A stretch of 64,000 nucleotides of DNA from assembly GCA_001910725.1 (NCBI GenBank), contig MJGA01000020.1:124001-188000 (forward strand), read 5' to 3'. Every line of letters starts with the position of its first letter. The stretch's first letter is position 1. Shown in pieces: positions 34,249 to 45,112 of this stretch. The position numbers were made by a program, and so were the translations under genes. The notes under the pieces are model-generated. The model saw nothing but the letters and a program-made list of their open reading frames with translations. It did no database searches and had not been told where the DNA came from. The DNA is from Phanerodontia chrysosporium (Eukaryota; Basidiomycota; Agaricomycetes; Polyporales; Phanerochaetaceae).

Positions 34249-34792
34249 GCGCACACGCATCGTGTTGCGCAAAGGTTCCCTCAAGTTACCCTTGTTTGTT
34301 ATGCCTTCGTGTATATGCTTCCTGGCTGCGTCAGGACTGTCTTTCTTCGCCATTCTGTTGTTTGTTGTCACTCTGTTCGTTCCCGCCCGCTGGCTTCGTA
34401 CCTTACAACCCCTTTGTTTGTCCGCCGGACGACCCTACCGCGGGTGTTCGCGTTGTAGCATATCTGTGTGTATCCTAGCCACCCCGTCTCCGCATGCTCG
34501 CCTTCGTAACTATGGTCCTCCTTCAATATAATTGTGTGTTTTTTAAGCCCAAAGACACACGACACTCGTCTGCGATTAGCGCGGCTACGTGCTGCATCTA
34601 CTGTGGTATCGAAGCAAGACACGGCATGCAATTCTTGAAAAGTTCTCGAGATCGACGAAACAGTCCATAGCCTAGGATATGAAGGGTCCACGAAGTGGGC
34701 AGAAGCATGTTACATGGACTACTTAACAATATAGTACACGAGCTTTTGGGAAGGCTTTCCAATACAACCACAAAAATCCGGATTGACCCCGG
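34249..34792. other. Intergenic between convergent R3 and BTB gene
   Basis: About 540 bases containing 3' ends of both genes. No further coding region or repeat supported. Confidence 0.4.
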
Positions 34793-35829
34793 CTACGTTT
34801 CGTCCGTCAAGACTTTCGATCGCTCTATCAGCTCCGGCCAGGCAGGAAGGTCAAAATACGAGGGCATGTCTTGCCAGACCTGCTGCGCGGCTTCCGTGTG
34901 ATGCGTCTCCCAAGTAGAGGCACAATTCGAGCAACAGGTGCTCCGTATAGCCTTCCAGTTGAGCCGGTAGAACGGGTTCATCCACGGGTCCTCCTTCTCG
35001 TCGAAGACAGAGGAGTAGATGCGGCAGAACTCGTTACAACGCTCGGGAGCGGTGCACTTGAGGTTCGGAGTGCGGGGGTAGAAGAAGAATGCCTGCGTGC
35101 GGCTGCGCGCGGCATGAGAGAGGCGGAGGCGGCCGAAGAAGACCGCACGTTTGTTGGCATCGACAAGGGTATAACGTTCTCCGTTGGCCTCGAGGCCGTC
35201 GTAGAGCACGCGAGCGTTGGCAGTTGCGCAGCAGAAGAGGAGGGCGGAGGGAAGCAGCACGGGGACGTCAGTCTCGCGCGCAGCGTTGGCAACCAGAACG
35301 TGGCGAGAGTGGTCTTGCAGAGGTCGTGCAGACTGCCCGATAGGCGTGTAATCTTCGAGCTTGGAGGGGTACCAGCGCTGAAGGGCAGCAATGGCGCGCT
35401 TTCGCAGCCACGAGACTTGGTACTTTGTGCTCAGGCGGAGCACAGAGACGATCAAGGGGACATCTCTGACTTGCAAGGTGGAGATGTCGAAGAAGCTGTC
35501 GGGGGCGTCGACGCTTGGATAAGTCGGAGGAGGGAATCACATGCCGCAAAGGGGGCTACTCACCTGCTGTCATGAATTGCCTTCAGGAAGGGTTTCAGGT
35601 CGGCAGCAGAGTCCTGCATATGAACGACCACAAGACCCTCGCAGGTCTCGTCGTCGGTCGACGCGTGTTGGGGTAGCGTGAACATGTCTCTAAAGACGGG
35701 AGATGCCTGTGCTAGCATCCCAGAGTAGACTTTAAACAGAGTGTCGTCGGCGCGGAGGACGATGCTGCCATCAGGGAACCAGAGATCTACGTCTTTCAGA
35801 CAATCCAAAATGTCGAGGTCGACGTCCAT
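34793..35829 (-). CDS. BTB/POZ domain protein
   Basis: Two exons. The first (from ATG at 35829) carries the BTB fold: DVDLWFPDGSIVLRADDTLFKVYSGML then ASPVFRDMFTLP and FLKAIHDS. After an intron it continues VDAPDSFFDISTLQVRDVP, LRLSTKYQVSWLRKRAIAAL, a stretch absorbing about 180 residues, and a Cys-rich end (CCSNCASTWE, QVWQDMPSYFDLPAWPELI). This is the general layout of Agaricomycete BTB proteins of about 320 residues, whose partners are unknown. Frames are intact. It differs from the BTB gene at the left end of the window and is not a recent duplicate of it. Confidence 0.85.
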
Positions 35830-36217
35830 GGTGGTTAGCTGGCAAGAGTTGTCGCCCGTTGTACGCAGCTAGGAACCCGCCGAGTAGTCACCGCCCTGCG
35901 GGTCAGATGGTGTTGCAGAAGAAGTGCCGCCAATGTAACTTTCATGTAAGAAGTTGTAGGGAAAGTCAATCGGAACTGACTTTCTGGTACTTACTTGTTG
36001 ACTTACTCAGGCTGGTCCGATAAGTAATGTGGCTTACCCGTAATAAGATTCGCGACGTAGTGCTCCAGCTGGCGTCTGCGTGGCGCGTGCCAACGTCAAC
36101 GCGACGGCACGCTGCTGCACAGTTTTGGCTGTCGCATGTAAAACATCGTTCTTTCACCCCATCCACCATCTCCTCATCTCCACCGCTCATGAAGGCTCTT
36201 GAGATCTAGTCCAAAGC
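35830..36217. other. Intergenic with a decayed hAT-like end
   Basis: Divergent promoter region of about 390 bases between the BTB gene and the coiled-coil membrane protein gene. Its left part holds a degenerate end of the hAT-like family, listed separately. Confidence 0.45.
35908..36020. mobile_element. Degenerate end of the hAT-like element family
   Basis: TGGTGTTGCAGAAGAAG at 35908-35924 matches 14 of the 17 TIR bases of the intact element at 4941-5680. The following TGCCGCCAATGTAAC resembles the interior of that element's right end. GTAAG/TTAC-type motifs continue to about 36020. No second TIR or target duplication was found, so this is probably a solo, decayed end. Confidence 0.5.
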
Positions 36218-37800
36218 ATGCAGCAGAACCCGCAAATGCACCATACCCGTCTTCCAGCGGTGCAGGAGGAAGAAGAGACCGGGTCGGACTCGGATGACTA
36301 TTCAATCGCAGAGTCAGGAGATGGGGACGCAGTTGATAGTGCCGATAGCGGTGAGGTGGCCGCGCCCTTCGAGGACACGCACCCGACACGCGCGTCCACT
36401 GCAGAAAAGGGAAAGGGCGTGGATCGGAGTGGTCCGCAGAGACCAACTACTAGGCCGCGGTCATCGTCGCTTGTGAAAGAGAAAGAGTCAAGGACCTGGG
36501 CTGACCTTGAGTGGTCCATGGTTATAGCTCTCATTTCGCCCATCGGCAACTGGCTTACCGGGAGCGACCATGTGAAGAATCTGTTCCTACTCTTGTTGCT
36601 TATTTTCTATCTGCACCAGCTTATCGAAGGTCAGTTCTGTCCTTCTACCCGTATATATGCGACTCATGTTTACCTGTAGTGCCCTGGAGGCTGTACCATA
36701 GCTCTCGTCCTAGGTCGCGGAAACATGCAATGGAGCCCGTCAAAGATGCGCGTGCCGAGTTCGCGTCGTCTGAGCTCCGCGTGCGGGAGCTATTCTTCCT
36801 ATCCTGCACGGTGCTGTCTCCGTTCCTGGGCGCGGTTCTCGTGCGCCATGTCTTCTCCGCCCTGGAGGGTGTCGACAGCCTCTCGTGGTTCAGCACTACT
36901 TTGTTCGTCCTCGCTACCGGCATTCGCCCCTGGACGCACCTTGTCTCACGTTTGCAAGAGCGTACGGATGACCTCCAGCAAGCCCTTTACGCGGAAGAAG
37001 AGGAAGAGTACCATCGTGGCGTCGATCAGAAGCTCGAGTCTGTCATGGACCGCCTTGCGGAGCTGGAGCGCGCGCTGCGAGACGTGAAGGCCAAAGCAGA
37101 CAGAGTTGCTCCTCTGGAGGAGGCGTGCGACGAGATCGGTGACGGGCTAGAGACTCTCGAGCGCACTGTTCATCGGCAGGAGCGCAAGATCGAGTCCGCG
37201 CGTGTCTCTCATAATAACCGCCTATCTGCTGTCGAAAGCACCGTCCTGCGCCTTGAGGAGCAGCAGAAGCAACACCTTCGCGTTATCGCTGTGCACGCAC
37301 AGGCTACTCGAGACTCCGTCCATATCGCTCTCCCTCCCTTCCTCTCCCAATTTCTCGTCCATCTTCGCAACCAACTGTCACAGATTATGCATATCATAGC
37401 CAAGCGATACCCTTCCTTTCTCCTTAAACAACAGGTCAAGCCCCTCTCAACCACCATGATATCCGCTCCTGTCACCCCTTCTGGCACTGTGCACTTCTTC
37501 AACGGCACGCCGCTCGAGACGATCCCTGAAGCTGCGGATTCGGACTCGGAAGGTACCTATGTCTCAGACAAGGAGGGTACATCTCACACGTCGCCTGGAG
37601 CAGGTGAACTGCACAAGCGTGGCGGACGCAAGCGTAGCCGTAGTCGCAGTCATAGCGGAGCCCGCATGCTGCATCGTCAGAAGAGCTACGGGCGCCTTGC
37701 ACTGGACTATGCTTCCGACGTCTTCTCCTGGCCATACCGGTTTGCTGTAAAGACACTCTTGTTCGTTTTACCACCCCAGGCTCAGAAGCAATTCTTGTAA
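36218..37800 (+). CDS. Coiled-coil membrane protein, fungal-specific, uncharacterised
   Basis: Two exons (36218-36629, 36680-37800) give 510 residues. An acidic, low-complexity N-terminus is followed by a hydrophobic segment (LFLLLLLIFYL, about residues 127-137) and two further ones near ELFFLSCTVLSPFLGAVLV and WFSTTLFVLATGI. A coiled coil (about 250-360: heptads in LQERTDDLQQAL, QKLESVMDRLAELERAL, LETLERTVHRQERKI) and a basic, Ser-rich C-terminal part (RSRSRSHSGARMLHRQKSYGRL) follow. The layout suggests an endomembrane protein with a cytosolic coiled coil. I recall similar genes beside B loci in other mushrooms but cannot verify it here. No known domain. Confidence 0.75.
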
Positions 37801-38207
37801 CATTCACGTACATCACGGGCCTCTCGTCTTTCTTCTCGATTGTATCATTTCCAAGTCCCAGTAGTGTACGACTGCAATAGTGTATCATGGAATTGTTCTT
37901 TGTACACACGGTGAGCTCCCGACGCTAGGATCTTCAGTGCAGTCTCCTCAGAATTGAACTGCTGTACATTATTCAGTTGGAGACACTCCCGTTATTCCAA
38001 CCCCTACAATTCTCGCTTAGTGAGAACGTTATATTTCATGATACCCCCCAGTTTGGCAATGTAGGACTTAGATAACAGCTTATCGACAAGGTTTCAGGGA
38101 TAATCCCCGAGAGATCGCGCTCTACGCTGGACGTCCATCTCGTCCTGAGAGACGTTCTTCCCGCTGTCCTTCACGTTCACCAAAGGTACTATGTACCTCA
38201 AGACGCG
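37801..38207. other. Intergenic
   Basis: About 400 bases between two plus-strand genes; no feature supported beyond presumed 3' and 5' untranslated DNA. Confidence 0.4.
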
Positions 38208-39740
38208 ATGCACACTCATGTCATGAGCGCTATGCAGTCCATACCGATGTATTCTCAGTCTCTCGCGATGAAGGCCTCTCCGGTCGACCCCCTGCGTTCC
38301 TCCGTCGTCCATTTGTTGTCTAGGGCCCAAAACCTGCCATGCTCGGCGGCGGCGCAGTCATATATGCAGCTGGTGCCGGCGACGTCGCGTTTCTCACTGG
38401 CTCTCGACGTCTTATTCCCGCTGCTCGACGCGCCCGTAGATGTCAGTACACGCTCTTCTGGAATCCTAGCTGTTCTTACCCCGAGACTAGCTTTCCCAGC
38501 GTATCCTTGCGTCATACATCCTCTATGCGCTCTACGCGCCTCATCCTATCTCGATTAATCCTTTCCACTCTGCGCTCGTATACACGTTCGCAAAGGAGAA
38601 GGATCTCGCGGCTAAGATCGCCTCTGACGGTGGGACGAGTCCGAATGAGCAGTTCGTGTGGGTGCTGTGGAAGATCCTGAGAGGTGATGGAAGCGACGTA
38701 TGTCTGTTTATTGCGCTACACCGCGATCTGAATCAAAACGCCTACTCTGCATAGATTGGACCATTTAGTCCGAACAACCTCGCGCAGTCGCCCGTGCCTC
38801 CCAAGCTACGCGCGGCCAACTTATCGTTAGGGGACGAGTCTTCTGAGGCCGAGCGTCCACGATTCGACCCGTACGTCATTGCGACCCCTCGCAGTATCGG
38901 CTGCATCTCAACGCGTTGTGCAGATTTGGCGAAGAGTCTATCGCTGATCGACATGAGGCATCTCACGCGAAGTCGGTGCCGAGTACGCCTCTCGCGGACG
39001 GCGACGCGACGCGCGACCTCGAGGCAGAGCGGCTCTCGCAGGGCATGACTCTGTTCTTGGCCGCTCGTGACCGCGTTCTCACCCTGTCTGAGCAACGCGT
39101 ATGTGTAACGCTGCTTTCTTGCCGCTCTGCGATTGCTGACCGCCCGCCAGGTCCTCGGTCCGCTCATCCCGCAGCTGACCTCGACACCGCTCATCACGTC
39201 CCACGACCTCCCGCCGCTGATTGCACATAACCCGACACTCGCGCACCCGATTCTCGTCGCGTTGTTGGCCCAGCCGACCGTCGATACCTACCTCGACGTC
39301 CTCCGCCATTTGCCGCCCACGCTCCCTACGTTCGACCTCCTCGGTCGTCTCCTGCGCGACTCGACTGCAGTCATCGATCCCGCCACCGGCGGACGCACGA
39401 CGATCGCTGACCTTGTCCGTGTCGAAGTTCTTGGCTGGTTCCTCCACGAAGCCATCCAGTGGCTGGATCGCGCAGAGGAGGAAGAACGTGCAGGCGTCAT
39501 CAGCGACGACCGCTTTGCGAAAGGCGTCCAAAATGTGAGTGCATGGAATATTCTGCGTTTTGCGCTCTGCTGACGGTGGTGTGCCAGCTATGTCGCTTTT
39601 ACAACTCACTGATCAAACTGAACATCGTTGATCTCGGCTCAGATGCAGATACCGCTGAAATGAGGCACTTCACGTTGCGCAACGCGCGCATGGAAGAGGC
39701 CAATGCTCTGTACCGGGTACTTGCCATGAATGCTTTCTAA
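38208..39740 (+). CDS. CNOT11: CCR4-NOT complex subunit 11 (CNOT11) homologue
   Basis: The C-terminal half matches CNOT11: LPPLIAHNPTLAHPILVALLAQP, TYLDVLRHLPPTLPTFDLLGRLL, FLHEAIQWLD, AKGVQNLCRFYNSLIKLNIVDL and RNARMEEANALYRVLA. CNOT11 binds CNOT10 and the CNOT1 N-terminus in the mRNA deadenylation complex. The N-terminal part (LLSRAQNLPCSAAAQSYMQLV, RILASYILYALYAPHPISINPF, PNEQFVWVLWKILRGDGSD) also fits the family. At least five exons. Between RFDP and YRLHLNALCRFG the frame changes over only about 24 bases, which is too short for a normal intron; a missing C in CGCAG would explain it. The start ATG and the exact C-terminus (an intron may exist at 39718) are uncertain. Confidence 0.82.
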
Positions 39741-40218
39741 CTTCACGTAGACTGTCTTGGAAAACGGAATCCTGTACTGGCTAGTGTATGTATTGATCTC
39801 TTATGTGCTCAAGTGTAGCTTCAGCACCATCACCGTTACTCATGTGTTCTATGTTTCCACTTGTCGTTCCTCGAGTCATGCATGCCTATGTACAATAGAC
39901 TTCCGACTATGCATCTAACTTAGCAATCGTAACAAGTACATTAAAGTTTTCCAATTCAAAACCCCTAAGGCAACAAGATAGTGGTAATAGACGGGAATAT
40001 AGACGGTCGCTGCAGCGGCGGCGAGACGGACGATAGATAGTACGCGTGAAGAAGTAATAGGCGGAAGGAGACAAAGCGAAAAGAGACCGACAAGTGTACA
40101 TAAACGAGAGCGAACGCCAGAGTGTGAGTATGTATAGGCCGCTGTGCAGTACGTACGGATGAAATGAGCTATATCAGGCACGGAGGGGTCCCAGGTACAG
40201 AGCATGTACAGCGGGAGA
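39741..40218. other. Intergenic between convergent CNOT11 and cla4
   Basis: About 480 bases of AT-richer DNA holding the 3' ends of both genes. No gene seen. Confidence 0.45.
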
Positions 40219-43187
40219 TTATGACGCCTGCTTGTTCCTGAAACGGAGGAGGGGTGCGAGGCCTGACAGCGCACACGCCTTCTTCAGAAACTCGTGCTGT
40301 GTGCGTGTATGAGAAACGCGCTCGTGCGCATATATAAAGCGGGGGACGTACTTCGAGCAGCTCCGCGGCCGTCGCGCGGCTCTTCACGTCAACGCACAGG
40401 CACACACTCAGGAAGCCCTTGAGCTCGCGGCTGAGCGCCTCGGGCTTCTTGAGTGTCGGCGTGCCGTTCGTCGCAATGAGGTACAGCGCCTTCAGCGGCT
40501 CCTCGTCGAGGTATGGCGGCTCGTTCTCGATCATCTCAATAGCCATGATGCCGAGCGACCAGATGTCGACCTTTGCGCCGTACTCCTTCTGCTTCACGAC
40601 TTCAGGTGCCATCCAGTATGGTGTGCCCACCATGGTCGCACGCTTCGACTTTTGGTCTGTCAATTTCGCGCAGAAACCGAAGTCGGCTGTTTACTAGTCA
40701 GCACTTTGCCTCTTACGAGAGAGGATGGTACGCACTAATCTTCACGTGTCCCTGTGCGTCGAGGAGGACATTATCTGACTTGATATCGCGGTGAATGATG
40801 CTTTGGCTGTGAAGGTGACCCAAACCCTTGCAAGTCTGCGAGTAGCGGCGTAAGCAATCCGTCGTGCATTGAAGCGCCCAATCGTACCTCAAGACAAATG
40901 CTAGCGATCTGGTCCTCCTCAAGGGTGTTATTCTCGATGACATCGGTCAGGGCACCACCTTCCATGTACTCCATGACGACCCAGAGCTCGTTGCTCCGTA
41001 CGAGGTACGCCTCGAGGAAGTTGACAATGTTCGGATGTTGCGACTCCTTCATAACCAGGATCTCGTTGACGATCAGCTCCTTGCGCGGCTGGTTCGACAG
41101 ATCCATCTCCTTGATAGCGACCTTCTTCCCGGTCGCGAGAATCTTGGCGACGTAGACGTGTCCCGACGCACTGCCGCGCGATCAGCACCGCCCGCAATCT
41201 ATGGAGCATGCAAGACTTACCCCTGACCGACCTTGCGAATCTTACTGTAGAGCTGCTTGGGGTCCTCGTCACTGACAACGCTGCGAAGCTTCTCCATAAT
41301 TTGTGCCTCGTTCATCGTGCTGATCCGCTTCTCCTGGACCTTTGGCTTCTCGAGCGCCGCCGCCGCGGCAGCGACGCCTCCATCCTTCTCAGCCTCAGTG
41401 ACGGTGACGTTCGGGGCCGGTGGTGGCGCAGCCTGCGGTGGTGGCTTCTTCGGCTGAAGGGGTTTGACGGGTGGCGGACCGACGGTCGAACCCGCCGCGC
41501 CTGACGCGGGATGAGTGGCGGGAAGTGTGTTAGCTGGCGACGACTTGGCGGGCCCCACTGCTGGACGTTGCTGCTTGTCAGTTGCGAGGCTCTCTTTGCG
41601 TATGGGGGTTCCGTCACCATTCAGGCCAGCAGGCTTAGCAGTTTGGGTCTCTGTCGGCGGACCGTGTGCCTTAGCACGCGCACGAAGATCCGCAGACGAC
41701 GGCGTATGATCAGGAAGCGGGGGCTTGGCACCACCTGCCGGTGCTGGAGGTGCAGGACGATTCGCGGTTAATAACGGACGGGGCGGAGCTGGTCGAGATG
41801 GTTGGAGTGAGCCAGGCGTTATGGGAGAAAAACCAGGACGATTTTGTGCACCTGCTCCAACTGTACTCGAGTACTGGGCATGAGACCCGTTCACCAGTTC
41901 CGCCGCACGTGCAAGATCACCGTTCAACGCTCCCGGGGCCGAATCCTGCCGTTTCATCTGTGGACCGTCAAGAGAGGTTTTGCCAGTTGCGCCTGAGCCA
42001 GCCAGTCCGACACCTGCATAACGAGGAGCACTGACGTTGTCACCATAGGGAGAAAGCGTCGCACTGCTAGCGTAGCCAGAGCTTCCCAGAGAGTTCTGAC
42101 GTCCTCCAGAAAGACCAAACTCCTCCATTTCACGCTTTTGGTGGTCGGTGTAGAACTCGAGGACATCCAGGACGGCTTGTGGATCCTTGGCGTAATCTTC
42201 TCGTGTGATGGCGGATTTCGTGAGTAGTTTGCTCCATGCGTCGGGAAGGCCCTACGAGCACCGATGAGGCGGTGAGACGTTGCGGCATCGCAAAGATCTC
42301 CCACTTACAGTGAAGGCGCCCGAGACGGGATCAAATCCGACGTGGACCTTGTGGACGAAGTTCGTGGGATTGCTGACCCCCATGAGGGGGCTCCGTGAGT
42401 ATATGTCGTCTTGCCAACCGTAAAGCTCTTCGTCATTTTTGAGCGAAAAGAACATGCGCTTGTCCTTGGTTTCTAGCAAGAGGCAATACGGCTTCAGATC
42501 TGTCCGCTCGATATTGGCGATATCGGAGAGGTTTACGACCGATTGTGGTTGGTTAGATTGCTGTTGGACGGGTGAGCTTGGTCACGACGCGCCGGGATGA
42601 ATTCGGGGACGCGGCACTACGCAGCCACGGCTACGGGCTGCACAGCATGTTCGACCCGTTCTCCCCGTGCCGTCCGTTCCTTCCTGGACTCAGGAACGCG
42701 GCGGAGCGTGTAGGTCGTTGTTGTCATGCCTCGTGTTCCCCTCTGCCAGCAACATATCAAGATGCCAGCGGTCCGGGGATTGGCCGGTGTCGGCAAAGCG
42801 TGCGACAGAGCGTCGCGAGCGGTGCAAGACACGTGTGCCGCGTCGGGGGTGGAGAGAGACGGCAGGAAGACGCACCTCGTTCTTGTGAATGAGCAAGGCC
42901 TGCTCCTTGAGCACGAGCCACTTTGGCCTCCACAACCAGCTGACGAGCCCGTCTTCCTTCACGCTGACGACGCCGCAGCGAACGACCTGTGCGCTCGATA
43001 TGCTGTCGGAGGTCCTGTTCGGAGAGCCACCGATGCCAGAGTACGAGGCGGCGTAGGACGAGCCAGAGGGCGAGGAGGTGCCGACGGAGAAAGACGAACC
43101 GTAGCCGGAGGGCGCATTCCTGCCTGGGGCGGGAGGCGCGGGGCGGGTTGGGGTGAGCGAGGTCGGGGTGACCTGATTGTAGGCCAT
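40219..43187 (-). CDS. cla4: Cla4-type PAK protein kinase (PH-CRIB-kinase)
   Basis: Serine/threonine kinase of the p21-activated family, effector of Cdc42/Rac in polarity, septation and filament growth. Domains in order: PH domain ([23 protein letters not shown] to LYGWQDDIY); CRIB ([28 protein letters not shown]); a Pro-rich linker of about 280 residues; kinase domain. The kinase has the Gly loop [19 protein letters not shown], the HRD loop [18 protein letters not shown] and [11 protein letters not shown]. It ends in [17 protein letters not shown]. The PH domain separates Cla4 from Ste20. The intron between PH halves (42561-42875) is about 315 nt, far longer than others. The start MAYNQVTP at 43187 is the first ATG in frame; an upstream exon cannot be excluded. 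Confidence 0.95.
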
Positions 43188-44000
43188 GTCAGGGGAGTGG
43201 CCTCTCTGCGAGAACGAAGGGATTGGCGAAGGAGTTTGGGCCGGGAGAGGGACAAACAAACCAGGGTGTTTCAGATGAGATCGGCAGGGGTGTGTGGGCC
43301 GGTAGCTCGTCGATGTCGTGCACAGACACGGGGTCGCTGTGCTGGACGGCGTGCGTGGCAGTCGTGAACGGGCGTGCTTGTCGTCGTGGTCGACGACGAA
43401 CGAGCTTTAGAGTGCTTAGCGGATTCACTTGCCACATCGGATCTAGCCGAAGGTGGCAACCGGGATCAGTTTCCGCGATGGATCACTTGTTTACGACGCG
43501 GGACAAAAGAGAATTGAGGATAGATGGCTTGTAAAAACGTAGATGCTACTAGACGTACGACGACAGCATTGCTGCGCAGGATGTTCACTTTGAGCAGTCG
43601 TTGTAACTTAGGGTTTGAGAGCGTCGCCAGGCTCACTGACAACGAGGGTGGTACAAATGCAGTAAAATTGTAAGTGACTCGCATACTTCCTACACAATGC
43701 AGCATTTCCAAGATTGACTACGGTGTACAGCTTGTTCTGCTCTGCGAAATTCGGCCGAGAGAGTGATAGCAGAGTGCAGTGGCTATGACGCTTGCCATTT
43801 TAAGCGATTGGTGAACAATCACGTGATCTGCGGATCTGAGATATTCATCTTTAGACTTAAGTAAGGAATTCCGCGCACTTTCAGACTTCATACGCTAGTT
43901 CACCTTCACCTTTAACTAAGGAACATTCAAGTTAGTTAGGTGCGCAATCCGTATTTGTGCAATTACGCTCAGCCTCTGATCGCGTGGGGTTCGCACCCGA
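43188..44000. other. Divergent intergenic region cla4 / SDHAF4
   Basis: About 810 bases between divergent genes, holding both promoters. No other coding region recognised. Confidence 0.45.
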
Positions 44001-44420
44001 ATGCGTAGCATGGCCGGCGTTACCAAGCAGCTTTGCCCGACGCTTCGTGCCATGTCCATCCGCAAGCCGAGCACAGCATGTTCGACGTGGGCTTCGCTTC
44101 CTGCTGCACTTCTACCACGGAGACACATGTCCAGCAACCCCTTGAATCGGCCGTCCCCGCCACCCCTGCCGCGCGAGCAGCAGCGGGAGTTTGAGGAACT
44201 GGTCCGCAAGGCGCAGGCCCCGCTCTCTCAGGCCAACATCGGCAGGGCACAGGCCGAGGCGGAGCTAGCGATGCACCCCGACGCGCGGCAGCCTATCAAA
44301 GCCGAGTTTGACGGCGAGGTCAATCCTGTGACGGGGGAGCGGGGCGGCCCGAAGCGGGAGCCTGTGAAGCAGTGGGTGGAAGGAGACTGGAGCTTCAAAG
44401 GTCGGGTGTCTGACTTCTGA
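44001..44420 (+). CDS. SDHAF4: Succinate dehydrogenase assembly factor 4
   Basis: Single exon, 139 residues. The C-terminal signature EFDGEVNPVTGERGGPKREPVKQW...WSFKGRVSDF is that of the SDHAF4/Sdh8 family (DUF1674). This small mitochondrial matrix protein binds the flavinylated SDHA subunit and helps it join SDHB in complex II. The first about 45 residues are rich in Arg, Ser and Ala with few acids, as expected of a mitochondrial presequence. Two nearby ATGs (44001, 44010) are possible starts. The gene is divergent from cla4. Confidence 0.93.
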   Translation: MRSMAGVTKQLCPTLRAMSIRKPSTACSTWASLPAALLPRRHMSSNPLNRPSPPPLPREQQREFEELVRKAQAPLSQANIGRAQAEAELAMHPDARQPIKAEFDGEVNPVTGERGGPKREPVKQWVEGDWSFKGRVSDF

Positions 44421-44664
44421 GCATCAATTCTCTGCGGTCTGTCTGCCTTTGGAGACTGTCTTGAGCGTGGCATCCGTGGGTTAGCGAGCCAGTCTTAACT
44501 TCGGATAGATCACGGACTTGAAGGCAGACGCTTCCAAGGGCAATAGAATTGTTTTACGATGTTTTCGTTCATTCCGAGCTTTATAATGACGGTGAAGCAA
44601 GTGTGCAAATGAGAGAACTAAGAACATAGCAGAGAAAAAGACAAGGAAACACTAGTCGCGGCGA
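44421..44664. other. Short intergenic, convergent
   Basis: About 240 bases between the stop codons of SDHAF4 and the mitochondrial uS19 gene; nothing else seen. Confidence 0.4.
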
Positions 44665-45112
44665 TTACCGGTTCTTGGTAGACCTGCAGAACACATGTCA
44701 GCCATACACATAGTAAGGAGAAAGAAAGTGCACGCACTTGTAGTGGAACCTCTTCCGTGTCGCCGCAAACTCCCCCAACTTGTGCCCGACCATGTCCTGC
44801 GTGATGCTGACAGGAATGTAGTCCTTGCCATTGTGGACCAGGAAGCGACAGCTGAGTCCACGGGCAGAATCAGAACGTGCACAACAGTTAGCTAGCGATA
44901 CGGACGCACCCGACGAAATTCGGTAGGATGGTGCACGCCCGCGCCTGGGTCTTAATTGGGATGTTCTTCTCCATCGCGTCCCTCAGCCTAGGGAAATGCA
45001 CGAAGTATGGGCCTTTAGAGAGGGGTCAGCACAGCACACTGCACTAAGCTACACGTTGAGGCCCACCCTTCCAGGCCGAACGGCCTCCGAGGGCGACGAG
45101 AGTAGCGTGCAT
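44665..45112 (-). CDS. RSM19: Mitochondrial small-subunit ribosomal protein uS19m
   Basis: Four short exons joined over three introns give about 90 residues. [22 protein letters not shown] is followed by [62 protein letters not shown] in pieces. The blocks [17 protein letters not shown] and [10 protein letters not shown] are diagnostic of the S19/uS19 family, and the closest class is the mitochondrial one (RSM19). It sits in the head of the small ribosomal subunit near the A/P-site tRNAs. The intact frame and the conserved end STKNR support the model. Confidence 0.9.

Noticed and set aside
33337..34371. Long minus-strand frame (344 codons) opposite the R3 tail
   Set aside because: It is Arg-rich and has no domain. 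It mirrors the GC-rich, Pro/Ala-coding tail of R3 on the other strand.
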